A DNA stretch of 64,000 nucleotides from NCBI GenBank assembly GCA_031553035.1, contig JAVBLY010000006.1:1-64000 (forward strand), read 5' to 3'. The DNA is from JAVBLY01 sp031553035. GTDB taxonomy: Bacteria > Bacillota > Clostridia > Peptostreptococcales > Anaerovoracaceae. This document shows positions 8,855 to 17,427 of this stretch, one piece after another. The notes below the pieces were generated by a model. The model worked only from the letters and a program-made list of their open reading frames with translations, made no database searches and had not been told where the DNA came from. The first letter of the stretch is position 1. The number at the start of each line of letters is the position of its first letter. The position numbers and the translations under genes were made by a program.

Positions 8855-9541
8855 TCAGAGTTTGAAATAGATTTTCTTAGTCTTTGCATATACAAAATAG
8901 GTGATCAGAAATGAGATGATGATCGTGCTGAGAAGATTGTAAATCAAAGGAATAGACATTGGCGTAGTCAAATCCAGTTCACCTACCAGGCTCACAAACC
9001 CCACGCTGGTTGTCACTTCCATTACCGCAATCGAAGTAGCACTCACGATGACAGAGATTACTCCTCCGAAAATTCGGTACTTAACAAAACACATTCCCAT
9101 AAACCAGCCTATAATGAAATAGGTATAGTAGAGAAGTAAGCTTGCTACTATCAGGATTACTGTGTCAAAGATATCAATAGGTTGATTGTTAATAAAGTTG
9201 GCGATCAGGTAGATCGCTGTCAGAAGGACCGTAAAACTGACTGCCAATATCGCTATCGCACTCAATGTTCCGAGAAGATATTCTTTTCTTGAAGCACCCT
9301 GAACAATGTAATCTTTGAATGTGATCGAAAAATTAATGATACCCAATACCAAAAGAAAAACCTTTGTCACGATTGCAAAGGTATCGACCTGAAAGCCGAC
9401 GGCGGACAATCCGCTCTGATAAACAAGATAAGCCGTAAATCCGGCAATTGCAATGAGATAAATCAGCAGATAGAGCCCTGACATTTTGAAATAACCCTTG
9501 AGTTGGAGACCACGTATTATGGCAAATTTTTTATTGTCCAT
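8855..9541 (-). CDS. ABC transporter permease partnered with the degenerate ATPase
   Basis: Six-helix membrane protein of about 228 residues, paralogous to the permease at 3,673-4,401 (shared QG-SRK-Y loop motif). The start at 9541 is set by AGAAGGAGGGG six bases upstream; a longer frame would begin inside the upstream gene without a ribosome site. It overlaps the 3' end of the ATPase-like gene by 11 bases, so the two are coupled. No regulator gene accompanies this pair. Because its partner lacks ATPase motifs, it may act as a sensor, borrow the intact ATPase at 4,394, or be in early decay. Confidence 0.78.
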   Translation of the reverse strand: MDNKKFAIIRGLQLKGYFKMSGLYLLIYLIAIAGFTAYLVYQSGLSAVGFQVDTFAIVTKVFLLVLGIINFSITFKDYIVQGASRKEYLLGTLSAIAILAVSFTVLLTAIYLIANFINNQPIDIFDTVILIVASLLLYYTYFIIGWFMGMCFVKYRIFGGVISVIVSATSIAVMEVTTSVGFVSLVGELDLTTPMSIPLIYNLLSTIIISFLITYFVYAKTKKIYFKL

Positions 9542-10280
9542 TATCCGCCCCTCCTTCTGCTGAGACATATAGAAACACATCCTGCAGACTGGGTATTTCT
9601 TTGAGGTTCATTATGTTCTGCGCACTTCTTGTGATTTTATCGACTGTCTCATGGGCTATGATCTGTCCCTTATCCAGAATAATTGCATCATCGATGAACG
9701 ATTCTATTTCAGTTGCATCGTATGTCGACAAGATTATTATTCTGGGATATCTTTTATGATCATCCTGCACTTCTTTATAAAATAAACCCCTGCGCTGTTC
9801 ATTAAGCCGCAGGAACGTGCCGTCGAAAACTGTTACCGGCCCTCTGGCGGCAAGTCCGCAAATTACATTAAATGTTGCCAACAGTTCCGGTGATAATTTT
9901 CTTATCTTCGCTGTTATATCAAGTTCAAATAATTTAGATAATTCCAAAGCATAAGCCATATCCCAATTTGGTCTCAGTTTGCTGCAAAAATTAAAACCGT
10001 CAGTTACTTTTCTGCTGTTATGCAGCCTTTCGGACGGCCATGTGTAAACGACCTTGGTCATGACAGAAGAATTTTCATATGCATCTTCTCCGTCTACGGT
10101 GAGTTTTCCTGTAGTCGGATATCTGAAAGACGGCAGCATAGGCAAAAGATAGTTTTTCCCCGCATTTCTGTCACCGATCAGTCCTATTATCTCATCCTTC
10201 TCCAGATATAGGTCTATATTATCAAGAGCAACCTTTTTGCCCAGTTTCAAAGTAACATTTTCATACCTGACTGACGTCAT
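9531..10280 (-). CDS. Catalytically degenerate ABC ATPase paralogue (pseudo-ATPase)
   Basis: Intact 249-residue reading frame that aligns position by position with the active ATPase at 4,394-5,275 but has lost the motifs of catalysis. Walker A is GDRNAGKN (36-43), with Asn in place of the Thr/Ser. The signature is LSPEL in place of LSQGM (129-133). The catalytic Glu after Walker B Asp153 is Gly154. The H-loop His is Tyr187. The Q-loop Gln is also not kept. About 45 residues of the C-terminal extension are deleted. Overall fold residues, a good ribosome site (GAGGTGG) and coupling to its permease are kept. This points to a retained non-hydrolytic role; slow gene decay is the alternative. Confidence 0.85.
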   Translation of the reverse strand: MTSVRYENVTLKLGKKVALDNIDLYLEKDEIIGLIGDRNAGKNYLLPMLPSFRYPTTGKLTVDGEDAYENSSVMTKVVYTWPSERLHNSRKVTDGFNFCSKLRPNWDMAYALELSKLFELDITAKIRKLSPELLATFNVICGLAARGPVTVFDGTFLRLNEQRRGLFYKEVQDDHKRYPRIIILSTYDATEIESFIDDAIILDKGQIIAHETVDKITRSAQNIMNLKEIPSLQDVFLYVSAEGGADNGQ

Positions 10281-10404
10281 TGATCCACCTCGCGTTTCTT
10301 ATCTTTCATATTATATCAATTATGGATTCAATGTCCAGTATTTTAAGGGTGATAGGGTTGTGCTATAATTGATTTAAGCTAAAGAATCAGGAGGTATTTA
10401 TAAT

Positions 10405-10947
10405 ATGATAATAAAAAAAGACGAAGCTGAAAAAGACGCTATTTTATGCGTTGCAAAATTTATGACTGCCGCTGCGAGAACAGCTCCAAAGGGGATGGGC
10501 GTTGATAATATCGAAACCCTTATAATAGACGGTGACGAAAAGGATCAGCTCATAAAAGAATTAAGAAAAATACACGAGGAAACAGGTGAAGATTTTTACA
10601 GGCGTGATTCTGTTAACATAAGAAACTCCAAATATGTTGTTCTGATCGGTGTCAGGAATTACCCGGTAGGACTCACAAACTGTGGCAACTGCGGATTTGA
10701 GAACTGTGAGGAAGCCAAAAAGGCCGGGGCAAATTGTGCTTTCAATATAACAGACCTGGGGATAGCTGTTGGGTCGGCTGTTTCCATAGCAGCAGATCAT
10801 CGTATTGATAACAGAGTGTTTTTCTCAGCAGGACGAGCAGCAACAAGACTTGGATTTTTATCTGATAATGTTAGGGTATGTTACGGAATACCGCTTTCCA
10901 CACATGGAAAGAGCACGTACTTTGACAGAATCCAGCAGGAAATATGA
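10405..10947 (+). CDS. DUF2148-type ferredoxin-domain protein
   Basis: 180-residue protein with the DUF2148 layout: an N-terminal helix with AARTAPKGMG, then a cysteine cluster NCGNCGFENC at about residues 91-101 plus C112, which would hold an iron-sulfur cluster. These small cytosolic proteins are common in anaerobes; their role is not established. The start follows AGGAGG by ten bases, with TATAAT at 10364-10369. Its stop codon is directly back to back with the stop of the convergent hydrogenase-like gene. Confidence 0.8.
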   Translation: MIIKKDEAEKDAILCVAKFMTAAARTAPKGMGVDNIETLIIDGDEKDQLIKELRKIHEETGEDFYRRDSVNIRNSKYVVLIGVRNYPVGLTNCGNCGFENCEEAKKAGANCAFNITDLGIAVGSAVSIAADHRIDNRVFFSAGRAATRLGFLSDNVRVCYGIPLSTHGKSTYFDRIQQEI

Positions 10948-12828
10948 TTATTTGATCAGTTTAGATGCCGATTCGTTGATTTGACTTTCTGCTTCTGATA
11001 TGGCTTTCACGGATTTCAGGATATCGTCTGCAGAATGAGTGATCGACTCTATCATTATATTCAAATCAGAATTCATCTTCGTCACTTCGTCAAGAAGGGG
11101 GAAGATGTTTTCATTTTGACTTATTATGGTTTTTGCATTATCGGCTGTCTGTTCGGAAAGCTTTTGCATCTCCTCGGCAACTACTCCAAATCCATCTCCA
11201 TATACGCCGGCATTGGCAGCCTCAACAGAAGCATTAAGAGAAAGGAGCTTTGACATTGTGGATATATCCACGATATCTGTTCCCATTCGTTTGTAATCCT
11301 GAAGTTCAATATTTACGGTATTTACAAGCTCATTGAGTCTCTGTGCCGCATCATTTATCTTTTCTATCTCACTTGCAATGACAGATGCTTCTTCAGTTGT
11401 TTTAGATGCCCTTTCAGTGTTTGAGGAGACCATTCCGAATATAGTCTCTACATTAGACTGAAGATCATGAGCTTTATTCTGCTGTTCATTCATCAGAACT
11501 TCAAGTTCATCGGTTTTCTCTTTAAGGATGCTCTTGTTATACTCCACGCAGTTTTCTTTGTGATTTATACCACGGGCCATAGCGGTCGCCATCCGTTCAC
11601 ATGTGATGAAACCGCATGAGCAACAATTTACGTTGCGCTCCTCTTCAGTAATTTTCTTCAGTTCGTTGAATGCATCGTTAATTTCAAATTCTGTTACATC
11701 TTTTGGTTTGACATACTTATTTGAATATGATCTTTGAAAATCGCTGTGATTCAGTGTTTTGTCAAATTCGGTCAAGGCCTTTTGAGACGCAGACTCTCTT
11801 TTCCAACGCTTAAGTTCTTCCTGTTTTAAGGCATCCAGAGAGTTCATTTCTTTGTTCATAAGCATGTCTATATCAAGCTTATTTACAAACTCGGTAACGC
11901 TGCCGGTGCCGATGTTGCATCCGCCTTCACAGTTCAGGATATCGATCATCAGCGGCAGTGGCTCACCGCTCACCGCCCGATTCTCATATTGCCCAAGGAA
12001 TTCATTTACTCCGGGTTGTCCTTCGATACGGTAAACCCATGATCCGGGGACAAAATGCTGAACATTTTTTTTGAGCCCGCCGGGCATTGGATAAAGAGAT
12101 CCCAGATTATGTTTTTCGTTATCGAAGTCAGCTTCGCCGTACTTTCTGAAATCAACGCCTGTTTTTTCTACAGTATCCATGAGCGTCCAGAATGTGACGT
12201 TATACTTAATAGAGTCAGAGGTGTTTCTGTCCGATATTTCATCGCTCTTTGCTATGCATGGCGAGATAAATGCCAGATCGTCTTTGATTCCTGCATATTT
12301 TTTCATATAAATTGCCGCGCACATGGCGGGACTGTGGATCGGTACCAGTTTATCTATAAGAGGCGGGATGTTTTTTTCTATGTGATTGACCACCACCGGA
12401 CAGGGCTGAGCCAGGAATCCTCGTTCTTCGGTCGACTGAAAAAACTTGATGTACGCCCAAGTGCAGATATCTGCACCGAAGGAAACGTCATATATCTGTT
12501 TGACTCCTAAAGATTTAAGGAATCCCAAAAGTTTATGAAAATCCGGAAAATTTGTTCTGACAGCCGGAGCGACCAGAATAGATATTTCTTTGCCGTTTTT
12601 CAAATCAAGCAAAAATCTTTCGGTGTCGTCGGCATAGTCTCTTGCATCGTGGGGACATGCGTCGATACATGTACCGCATCTCGTGCAATGATCATCATCC
12701 ACATGAATCTTATTTTTACCGTTTTCTAATGTGGCGACGTTTGCTTCCGCAATTGTGCATGCTTCTATGCATCTGTTACAACCTGTGCAGTTGTCATTTG
12801 TATAGATTCTGCTGTTTTTTCCCTGCAT
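10948..12828 (-). CDS. [FeFe]-hydrogenase-like sensor fused to Fes and methyl-accepting signalling domains
   Basis: 626 residues with four modules. Two [4Fe-4S] ferredoxin clusters come first (C14, C17, C20, C24; C48, C51, C54, C58). An H-cluster domain (about 75-330) keeps the four ligand cysteines: C143 in QPCP, C191 in SPCIAK, C300 and C304 in NCEGGC. A Fes-type [4Fe-4S] domain follows (C402/403, C405, C410, C427). The C-terminus is a coiled-coil MCP signalling domain with a recognisable hairpin (SLNASVEAANAG...GFGVVAEEM). The Cys that precedes the first ligand in catalytic hydrogenases, used for proton transfer, is Pro142. There is no membrane segment. Known sensory hydrogenases have similar architecture, so a cytosolic redox or H2 sensor is likely; the output partner is unknown. 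Confidence 0.85.
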   Translation of the reverse strand: MQGKNSRIYTNDNCTGCNRCIEACTIAEANVATLENGKNKIHVDDDHCTRCGTCIDACPHDARDYADDTERFLLDLKNGKEISILVAPAVRTNFPDFHKLLGFLKSLGVKQIYDVSFGADICTWAYIKFFQSTEERGFLAQPCPVVVNHIEKNIPPLIDKLVPIHSPAMCAAIYMKKYAGIKDDLAFISPCIAKSDEISDRNTSDSIKYNVTFWTLMDTVEKTGVDFRKYGEADFDNEKHNLGSLYPMPGGLKKNVQHFVPGSWVYRIEGQPGVNEFLGQYENRAVSGEPLPLMIDILNCEGGCNIGTGSVTEFVNKLDIDMLMNKEMNSLDALKQEELKRWKRESASQKALTEFDKTLNHSDFQRSYSNKYVKPKDVTEFEINDAFNELKKITEEERNVNCCSCGFITCERMATAMARGINHKENCVEYNKSILKEKTDELEVLMNEQQNKAHDLQSNVETIFGMVSSNTERASKTTEEASVIASEIEKINDAAQRLNELVNTVNIELQDYKRMGTDIVDISTMSKLLSLNASVEAANAGVYGDGFGVVAEEMQKLSEQTADNAKTIISQNENIFPLLDEVTKMNSDLNIMIESITHSADDILKSVKAISEAESQINESASKLIK

Positions 12829-12891
12829 TGTTTCCTCTGCTAAATTTCATTGTGTAACACATTGTAATATTATATCATGTGCGGGGTTTTA

Positions 12892-14451
12892 TCAAACCTT
12901 TTTAGAGATTCCTCTGCCTGTATTTGGGTCAATTGACGAATATGTGAAATCTGTTAAAAACAACCCAATAAGAACGACGCATATTGTTCGTCTGATATTT
13001 ATGGGGATCTTTATAAGAAAACTATCGATCAACGGAGCCAGGAAATAGATGAACCCCAAGCCGCCAAGCCCGAATACAAGTAGTCCCTCCAGACAAATTC
13101 TCCCGTCGAGATTAAGAAGGTATCCGGAATAATTCCAATAACTCATATGCTTTATAGTTTCAAGATACCATGCCGTGAAGTATTCGATAGTTCCGCAGAT
13201 GACCATAGCGCATAAGAATGTGATAAATGGTCTGCTTTTCAGTGGCTTTAGAAGGAGTAAAAGCAGAACTCCGCCGGTCCCATATATAGGAAGCCATGGA
13301 CCCCATAGGAATCCTCGGTTAAAGAACTCTCCCATTTGGAAAAATGTTACTATAACTTCCCAAACCCATCCGAATACCGAGAAAGAAAAGAACAAGAGGA
13401 TCAGGTTTGTCGCAGAGTATTTCTTCTTATATTCCAGGCCGAACAATCGGTGAGGCTTTTCCATTATGTGGTAAAGCTCAGTTGGATATTGATCAAGATC
13501 ATTTTCTGCATCCAGATATATATCGTTAAAACAGTATGTTATTTGACTGGGGTTATCCAGATAATGCTTACGAAGAACAATATACTGTTCCGCAAGAGCA
13601 GCTTCTCTGTATGGATTTATGAATAGAACACCCAATATTCCGAATGTAAATAAGGATATAAAATACCATGGAATAAATGTCAGGTCCAGGAGAAATGATC
13701 TCCATTTATTGCCTTTCATCATCTTTTTCGACACATCAAGGGCTTCTCTCCAGTGGATCTCAGGGTTCTCCGCCAGAATGAACGGCACCATCCTGTATGA
13801 ATAAATTTTTATAAAACCGCCGATTATGGTCAGGAACCACAAAAAATTGAATAGATATCGCATTGCTGTTACTATAAGTGGATTTTTGATCTTACGTATC
13901 TTTATCAGAAAAAAAAGCCGACTGAGTGGAGTATTCCTATATGTTCGTGATTCCAGAAAAAAACGTTTTTCTCCAGTGCCTAGTATGGCACCGGCTATCA
14001 GATAGTATAATAAAAGCAGAAAAACTCCGACAAAGATTATCACACCTGCAGAAACACTGTCTTCAAAGATAAACTGATTCAGAGCATTCATGATGCCGAA
14101 AATTATAGATCCGGTCTGTGCGGTATTTCTTGCCAGGCTGGATAAAACACCGTCAGCGTATGTGTCGGTTTTTTTATGCAGATATACGTAAATAGGGTTG
14201 CTGTCCGAATATATGGTCTTTGTATAAATTTCAACAGTCCTGCTGTTGCTGTATCTGTCAACTCTCGGTGAACCCAGTATATCTTCGGAAACATTAAAAC
14301 TCTCCAGTTCATACTGAGAGTTGATAAAGGGATGTGTTCCTACCAGAATCGCAACGATGATGCAAACGATGACAGAAACGATATAGTTGCGCTTTAATGT
14401 TGATTTTCCTCGACGCTTTATATTCTTTATAGTCCAAGTCATTTTGCTCAT
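12892..14451 (-). CDS. DUF975 membrane protein fused to a CmpB-type putative ABC permease domain
   Basis: 519-residue membrane protein. Residues 1-300 resemble DUF975 proteins (conserved WREALDVSKKMMKGNKWR and the Phe-Gly-rich helix after it). Residues 350-500 resemble the putative ABC-transporter type IV domain (FGWVWEV, NRGFLWGPWLPIYG, GTIEYFTAW). Function is unknown in both families. A promoter lies so close to the first ATG that the transcript may be leaderless, and no ribosome site is visible. It stands alone between the hydrogenase-like gene and the cyclase operon. Confidence 0.8.
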   Translation of the reverse strand: MSKMTWTIKNIKRRGKSTLKRNYIVSVIVCIIVAILVGTHPFINSQYELESFNVSEDILGSPRVDRYSNSRTVEIYTKTIYSDSNPIYVYLHKKTDTYADGVLSSLARNTAQTGSIIFGIMNALNQFIFEDSVSAGVIIFVGVFLLLLYYLIAGAILGTGEKRFFLESRTYRNTPLSRLFFLIKIRKIKNPLIVTAMRYLFNFLWFLTIIGGFIKIYSYRMVPFILAENPEIHWREALDVSKKMMKGNKWRSFLLDLTFIPWYFISLFTFGILGVLFINPYREAALAEQYIVLRKHYLDNPSQITYCFNDIYLDAENDLDQYPTELYHIMEKPHRLFGLEYKKKYSATNLILLFFSFSVFGWVWEVIVTFFQMGEFFNRGFLWGPWLPIYGTGGVLLLLLLKPLKSRPFITFLCAMVICGTIEYFTAWYLETIKHMSYWNYSGYLLNLDGRICLEGLLVFGLGGLGFIYFLAPLIDSFLIKIPINIRRTICVVLIGLFLTDFTYSSIDPNTGRGISKKV

Positions 14452-14458
14452 GAATACA

Positions 14459-14486
14459 ATTATAGTATAAATACTATCTTTTGCAA
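14459..14486 (-). promoter_or_regulatory. Promoter giving a possibly leaderless transcript
   Basis: TTGCAA (14481-14486), 16-base spacer, TATAAT (14459-14464) on the minus strand. Only seven bases separate the -10 box from the ATG at 14451, which puts the expected first transcribed base at or next to the start codon. Confidence 0.55.
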
Positions 14487-14513
14487 CTTATCATACTTGT
14501 CAGTATTGTTATT

Positions 14514-15794
14514 CTATTTTCTTTTCTCTTTTCGGGAAAGTTTGTTATTATACATTTTGCTGTCGATTATATCGATGATATCCTGCATATCGTCCATGTT
14601 CTCGTTGATATGGGCGAGGCCCGTGCTGAACTGTATTTCATATGGCTTGTCGATGGACTGGTTGATATCATCCAGTTGCTCGTACATCCTGTAGATAATA
14701 TTTTCAGCGGCATCTTCGGTGCAGTCTTTAAAGAGGATGAGAAATTCATCCCCGCCGTATCTGATTACCCTATCTGTATCACGTACTGCCGACATCAACA
14801 CTGTTGCGACAGTTTTTAATGCAAAATCGCCTTCAGTATGACCGTAGTTATCATTGATATGTTTAAGCCCGTCCAGATCCGCAAATCCCACACAATTGTC
14901 TGAAGTCTTCCTGGCAGCTATCATTTCCTGAAATATTTTTTCTCCGATTTTTCTGGTGAAAGCGGATGTCATAGGATCCAGAGAGGCTTCGTTCTTCAGT
15001 TCCTGTTCGTTATACTTCCATTCGCTGATATCATCTATCATATGGATCACACCAAGTTTACCGTCGGTAAGTTTGGCTATGTCCGTATGTATTGAATACC
15101 ACCTGTCGGTTTTTTTGTCCATTAATTCTGCCTTGACCGGAAAACGGGTCCCAAAAAATTCATGGGGCTTTATCCTTTTGATTATGTTGGTGAATTTACC
15201 CAGATATGAAAGCAGATCGTTTTTTAAAGGTTTGTCCGTTTCCGGTAGCTGTTCGATCTCATTTAATGCATTCTTTGCTGTTACATTTGCAAATACAAGC
15301 ATTCCTTCGTCATTATATTGCAGTACCATGGTTGTCAGCTGGTTTACCGCCGCCAGGACTTGATGATATGTCCAGCTTGAAACGTTTTGCGAATCAGTCT
15401 GGTCGTTGCCTTTCATCAGATTGGTGACAAGTGTGATAAGTTTATTGTAGTTTTCAAAAAGCTCTCCGGGATAATACAGCTTACTTACCATTTTCCCGCT
15501 ATACAAATCCTTAATATTTACAGACATGCTGATAAGCTGAGAATGAAGTTCCTTAAGAGGGCTGGCCAGATAATTAGTGCGGCAAGGCGGGTCGGCATCA
15601 AGATCACCTGTAATTATGGACTCGATGAAATCCCGGCATTCGTCGACATCATTAATAAACTCATTGAATACTACTGCAAATGACATCATTTCATCCGGCA
15701 CTTCATTGAGGAGAATTTTATCTTTCACTCTCTTGTTTTTGGTCATAGTAGAGAGGGTTTGTTCCATCTTTGCGATCAGTTCATCTCTAGTCAT
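14514..15794 (-). CDS. PAS-GGDEF diguanylate cyclase
   Basis: 426-residue cytosolic protein that should make cyclic di-GMP from GTP. A helical N-terminal region (1-140) is followed by a PAS-like domain (about 150-260) and a GGDEF domain (about 265-420). The active-site motif RYGGDEF is intact, substrate and metal residues are seen in GFADLDGLKHIND, and the RxxD inhibitory site (RDTD) lies five residues before GGDEF, so product inhibition is expected. The gene overlaps the upstream V4R gene by 8 bases. No phosphodiesterase or c-di-GMP riboswitch of known type is seen nearby. Confidence 0.9.
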   Translation of the reverse strand: MTRDELIAKMEQTLSTMTKNKRVKDKILLNEVPDEMMSFAVVFNEFINDVDECRDFIESIITGDLDADPPCRTNYLASPLKELHSQLISMSVNIKDLYSGKMVSKLYYPGELFENYNKLITLVTNLMKGNDQTDSQNVSSWTYHQVLAAVNQLTTMVLQYNDEGMLVFANVTAKNALNEIEQLPETDKPLKNDLLSYLGKFTNIIKRIKPHEFFGTRFPVKAELMDKKTDRWYSIHTDIAKLTDGKLGVIHMIDDISEWKYNEQELKNEASLDPMTSAFTRKIGEKIFQEMIAARKTSDNCVGFADLDGLKHINDNYGHTEGDFALKTVATVLMSAVRDTDRVIRYGGDEFLILFKDCTEDAAENIIYRMYEQLDDINQSIDKPYEIQFSTGLAHINENMDDMQDIIDIIDSKMYNNKLSRKEKRK

Positions 15795-16326
15795 TTTTTA
15801 TATCAGCCACAAATCGACAAGTTCTGTCGCCGCTGGCCCAGCAATCGACCTCCTTCACTTCAAAATTTTTACCTGAGTAAGCTTCCAGAATACCCGCAAT
15901 AAAACCTTCATCATAGTCGCATACTGTTTCATCTGTCACTGGGAGTCCTGAGCAATCAAGGTCTTCAGATACTGTCAAAGTAAAATTAAATTTTTCCATA
16001 TCAGCTTTCTCGATCCTCAGTATGCCTATTTTGAGCTCTTTGAGCGCCCTTTGCAAATTGGTAATAAAATAGTCGAAATCACCGTTGAGATCCAGAGTGT
16101 TCTTTGCAAAATGAATACCGGCAAGATGCCCGGCTTCTCTGTAAATATCTGATGCATATTCAGAGTCGAATTCTCTGTCAAGCACATCCTTTAAAGTATA
16201 TTGGAATAGTCGGTATACAATTACCGGCATTTCCTGCCCCAACGTCACTCTGCCCTCGTCGATGTCCCCTAATGACTCCCAAGTGAACTTTGACGGAATA
16301 TCATGACTCTTTAATGTATTTGTCAT
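15787..16326 (-). CDS. V4R-domain sensor protein
   Basis: 179-residue soluble protein with a 4-vinyl-reductase (V4R) domain: GHLAGIHFAKN in the middle and the C-terminal pattern GFIAGILEAYSGKNFEVKEVDCWASGDRTCRF. V4R domains bind small, often hydrophobic or heme-like ligands and commonly sense for a linked output protein. It is coupled by an 8-base overlap to the diguanylate cyclase, so it probably feeds that enzyme. The ATG at 16326 is used because GGAGG lies five bases before it; the in-frame TTG at 16338 falls in the ribosome site itself. Confidence 0.82.
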   Translation of the reverse strand: MTNTLKSHDIPSKFTWESLGDIDEGRVTLGQEMPVIVYRLFQYTLKDVLDREFDSEYASDIYREAGHLAGIHFAKNTLDLNGDFDYFITNLQRALKELKIGILRIEKADMEKFNFTLTVSEDLDCSGLPVTDETVCDYDEGFIAGILEAYSGKNFEVKEVDCWASGDRTCRFVADIKND

Positions 16327-16548
16327 TTTGTCCTCCAATCCCCTAAAACATATTAATAAATAGTAATGGATATATATATTTATACCACATAATCAATGAA
16401 AATAATACCAGCACCATATAGTTTTGGGATATTTTGATGACGGAACCTTTTCTCTAACCTTACATAGTGTTCACATCGCTAACACATTGAAATCGTAGAA
16501 TTTATCTTGAGTTTAGAAAGAGAAAGGTTATCACCCAAAAAAAATGTT

Positions 16549-17193
16549 ATGAAACACAAATTATTTACTACAATCGTAACAATTGCTCTCATCATAGGAT
16601 TGTCACCGACAGCAATCGCTTCAACAGGGGATTACGACCCGGATTTGATAAAGACACCGACTGACGTTCGTGCAAAGTCAACCAAAAAAGGAACCATCGT
16701 TCTCAGATGGGACAAGGTACCTGAAGCCACATCTTATATGGTATACAGGTCAACGAAACTAAACGGAAAATACAAACGAGTAAAGACAACAAAAGGTACA
16801 AAATTTACAGATAAAAAAATAAGACCGAAAAAGACATACTACTACAAAGTATCTGCTAAAATGCCCAATGGGGGCTTGACTGTCAGCAGTTGTGACTCCA
16901 AGGTCGTTAAAGCAAAGATGAAAATAAAGAAGTCATTCAAGGTTAAAGCATATGCATATACCGGCGGCGGCACGACCAAAGTAGGCAAGAAAGCTAAAGT
17001 AGGCAGAATAGCTGTAGATCCGGATGTCATTCCCCTTGGAACATGGCTTTATGTTGAAGGATACGGTGTTTGCCAGGCTTGTGATACCGGTGGCAACATC
17101 AACGGAAAAACCATAGATGTATATAAAAATAACGAAAAGCAAGTTAGAAAATGGGGCGTTAAAAAGCCCAGAGTATACATTCTCGGTAAGTAA
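16549..17193 (+). CDS. Secreted protein with fibronectin type III and 3D domains
   Basis: About 214 residues: signal peptide (1-24, cleaved near AIASTG), one fibronectin type III domain (about 35-120) and a C-terminal 3D domain with the three conserved aspartates in VDPDVIPLG, ACDTGG and TIDVYK. 3D domains occur in double-psi-barrel lytic transglycosylases of Gram-positive walls, so a role in peptidoglycan turnover is likely. The ATG at 16549 is chosen because the signal peptide begins there; the ribosome site is poor, and a TTG at 16507 is an in-frame alternative. Confidence 0.82.
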   Translation: MKHKLFTTIVTIALIIGLSPTAIASTGDYDPDLIKTPTDVRAKSTKKGTIVLRWDKVPEATSYMVYRSTKLNGKYKRVKTTKGTKFTDKKIRPKKTYYYKVSAKMPNGGLTVSSCDSKVVKAKMKIKKSFKVKAYAYTGGGTTKVGKKAKVGRIAVDPDVIPLGTWLYVEGYGVCQACDTGGNINGKTIDVYKNNEKQVRKWGVKKPRVYILGK

Positions 17194-17251
17194 GACTCCA
17201 TAAACTTTCCTAATAAGGGGTATTGGGATTTTGTATCCCGTATAAAAAGAA

Positions 17252-17285
17252 GAGGCCCGCGACTATGGTCGTGGGTCTCTTTTTG
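17252..17285 (+). terminator. Terminator of the 3D-domain gene
   Basis: GAGGCCCGCGAC / GTCGTGGGTCTC stem with G-U pairs and a four-base loop, then TTTTT. A smaller GGGAT/ATCCC hairpin precedes it at 17,225-17,239. Confidence 0.8.
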
Positions 17286-17368
17286 AAATTGATCTATTTT
17301 GGAAAGATATAACCGCCCTGGCAGTGTTTAAATCAAGTTGAAATCAAATGACATATGATAAAATTGAG

Positions 17369-17387
17369 TATATAATTCAATTATATA
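17369..17387. promoter_or_regulatory. AT-rich palindrome upstream of the racemase operon
   Basis: TATATAATT-C-AATTATATA, a perfect 9-1-9 dyad 40 bases before the racemase start. It may be an operator or simply an AT-rich promoter region. Confidence 0.35.
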
Positions 17388-17427
17388 GTATTCGAATCAA
17401 CAATTATCCGGAATCGAGGAAAAGCAT

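Noticed and set aside
16507..16548. Upstream TTG start extending the 3D-domain protein by 14 residues
   Set aside because: It would place charged residues before the signal peptide and lacks a better ribosome site than the ATG at 16549.
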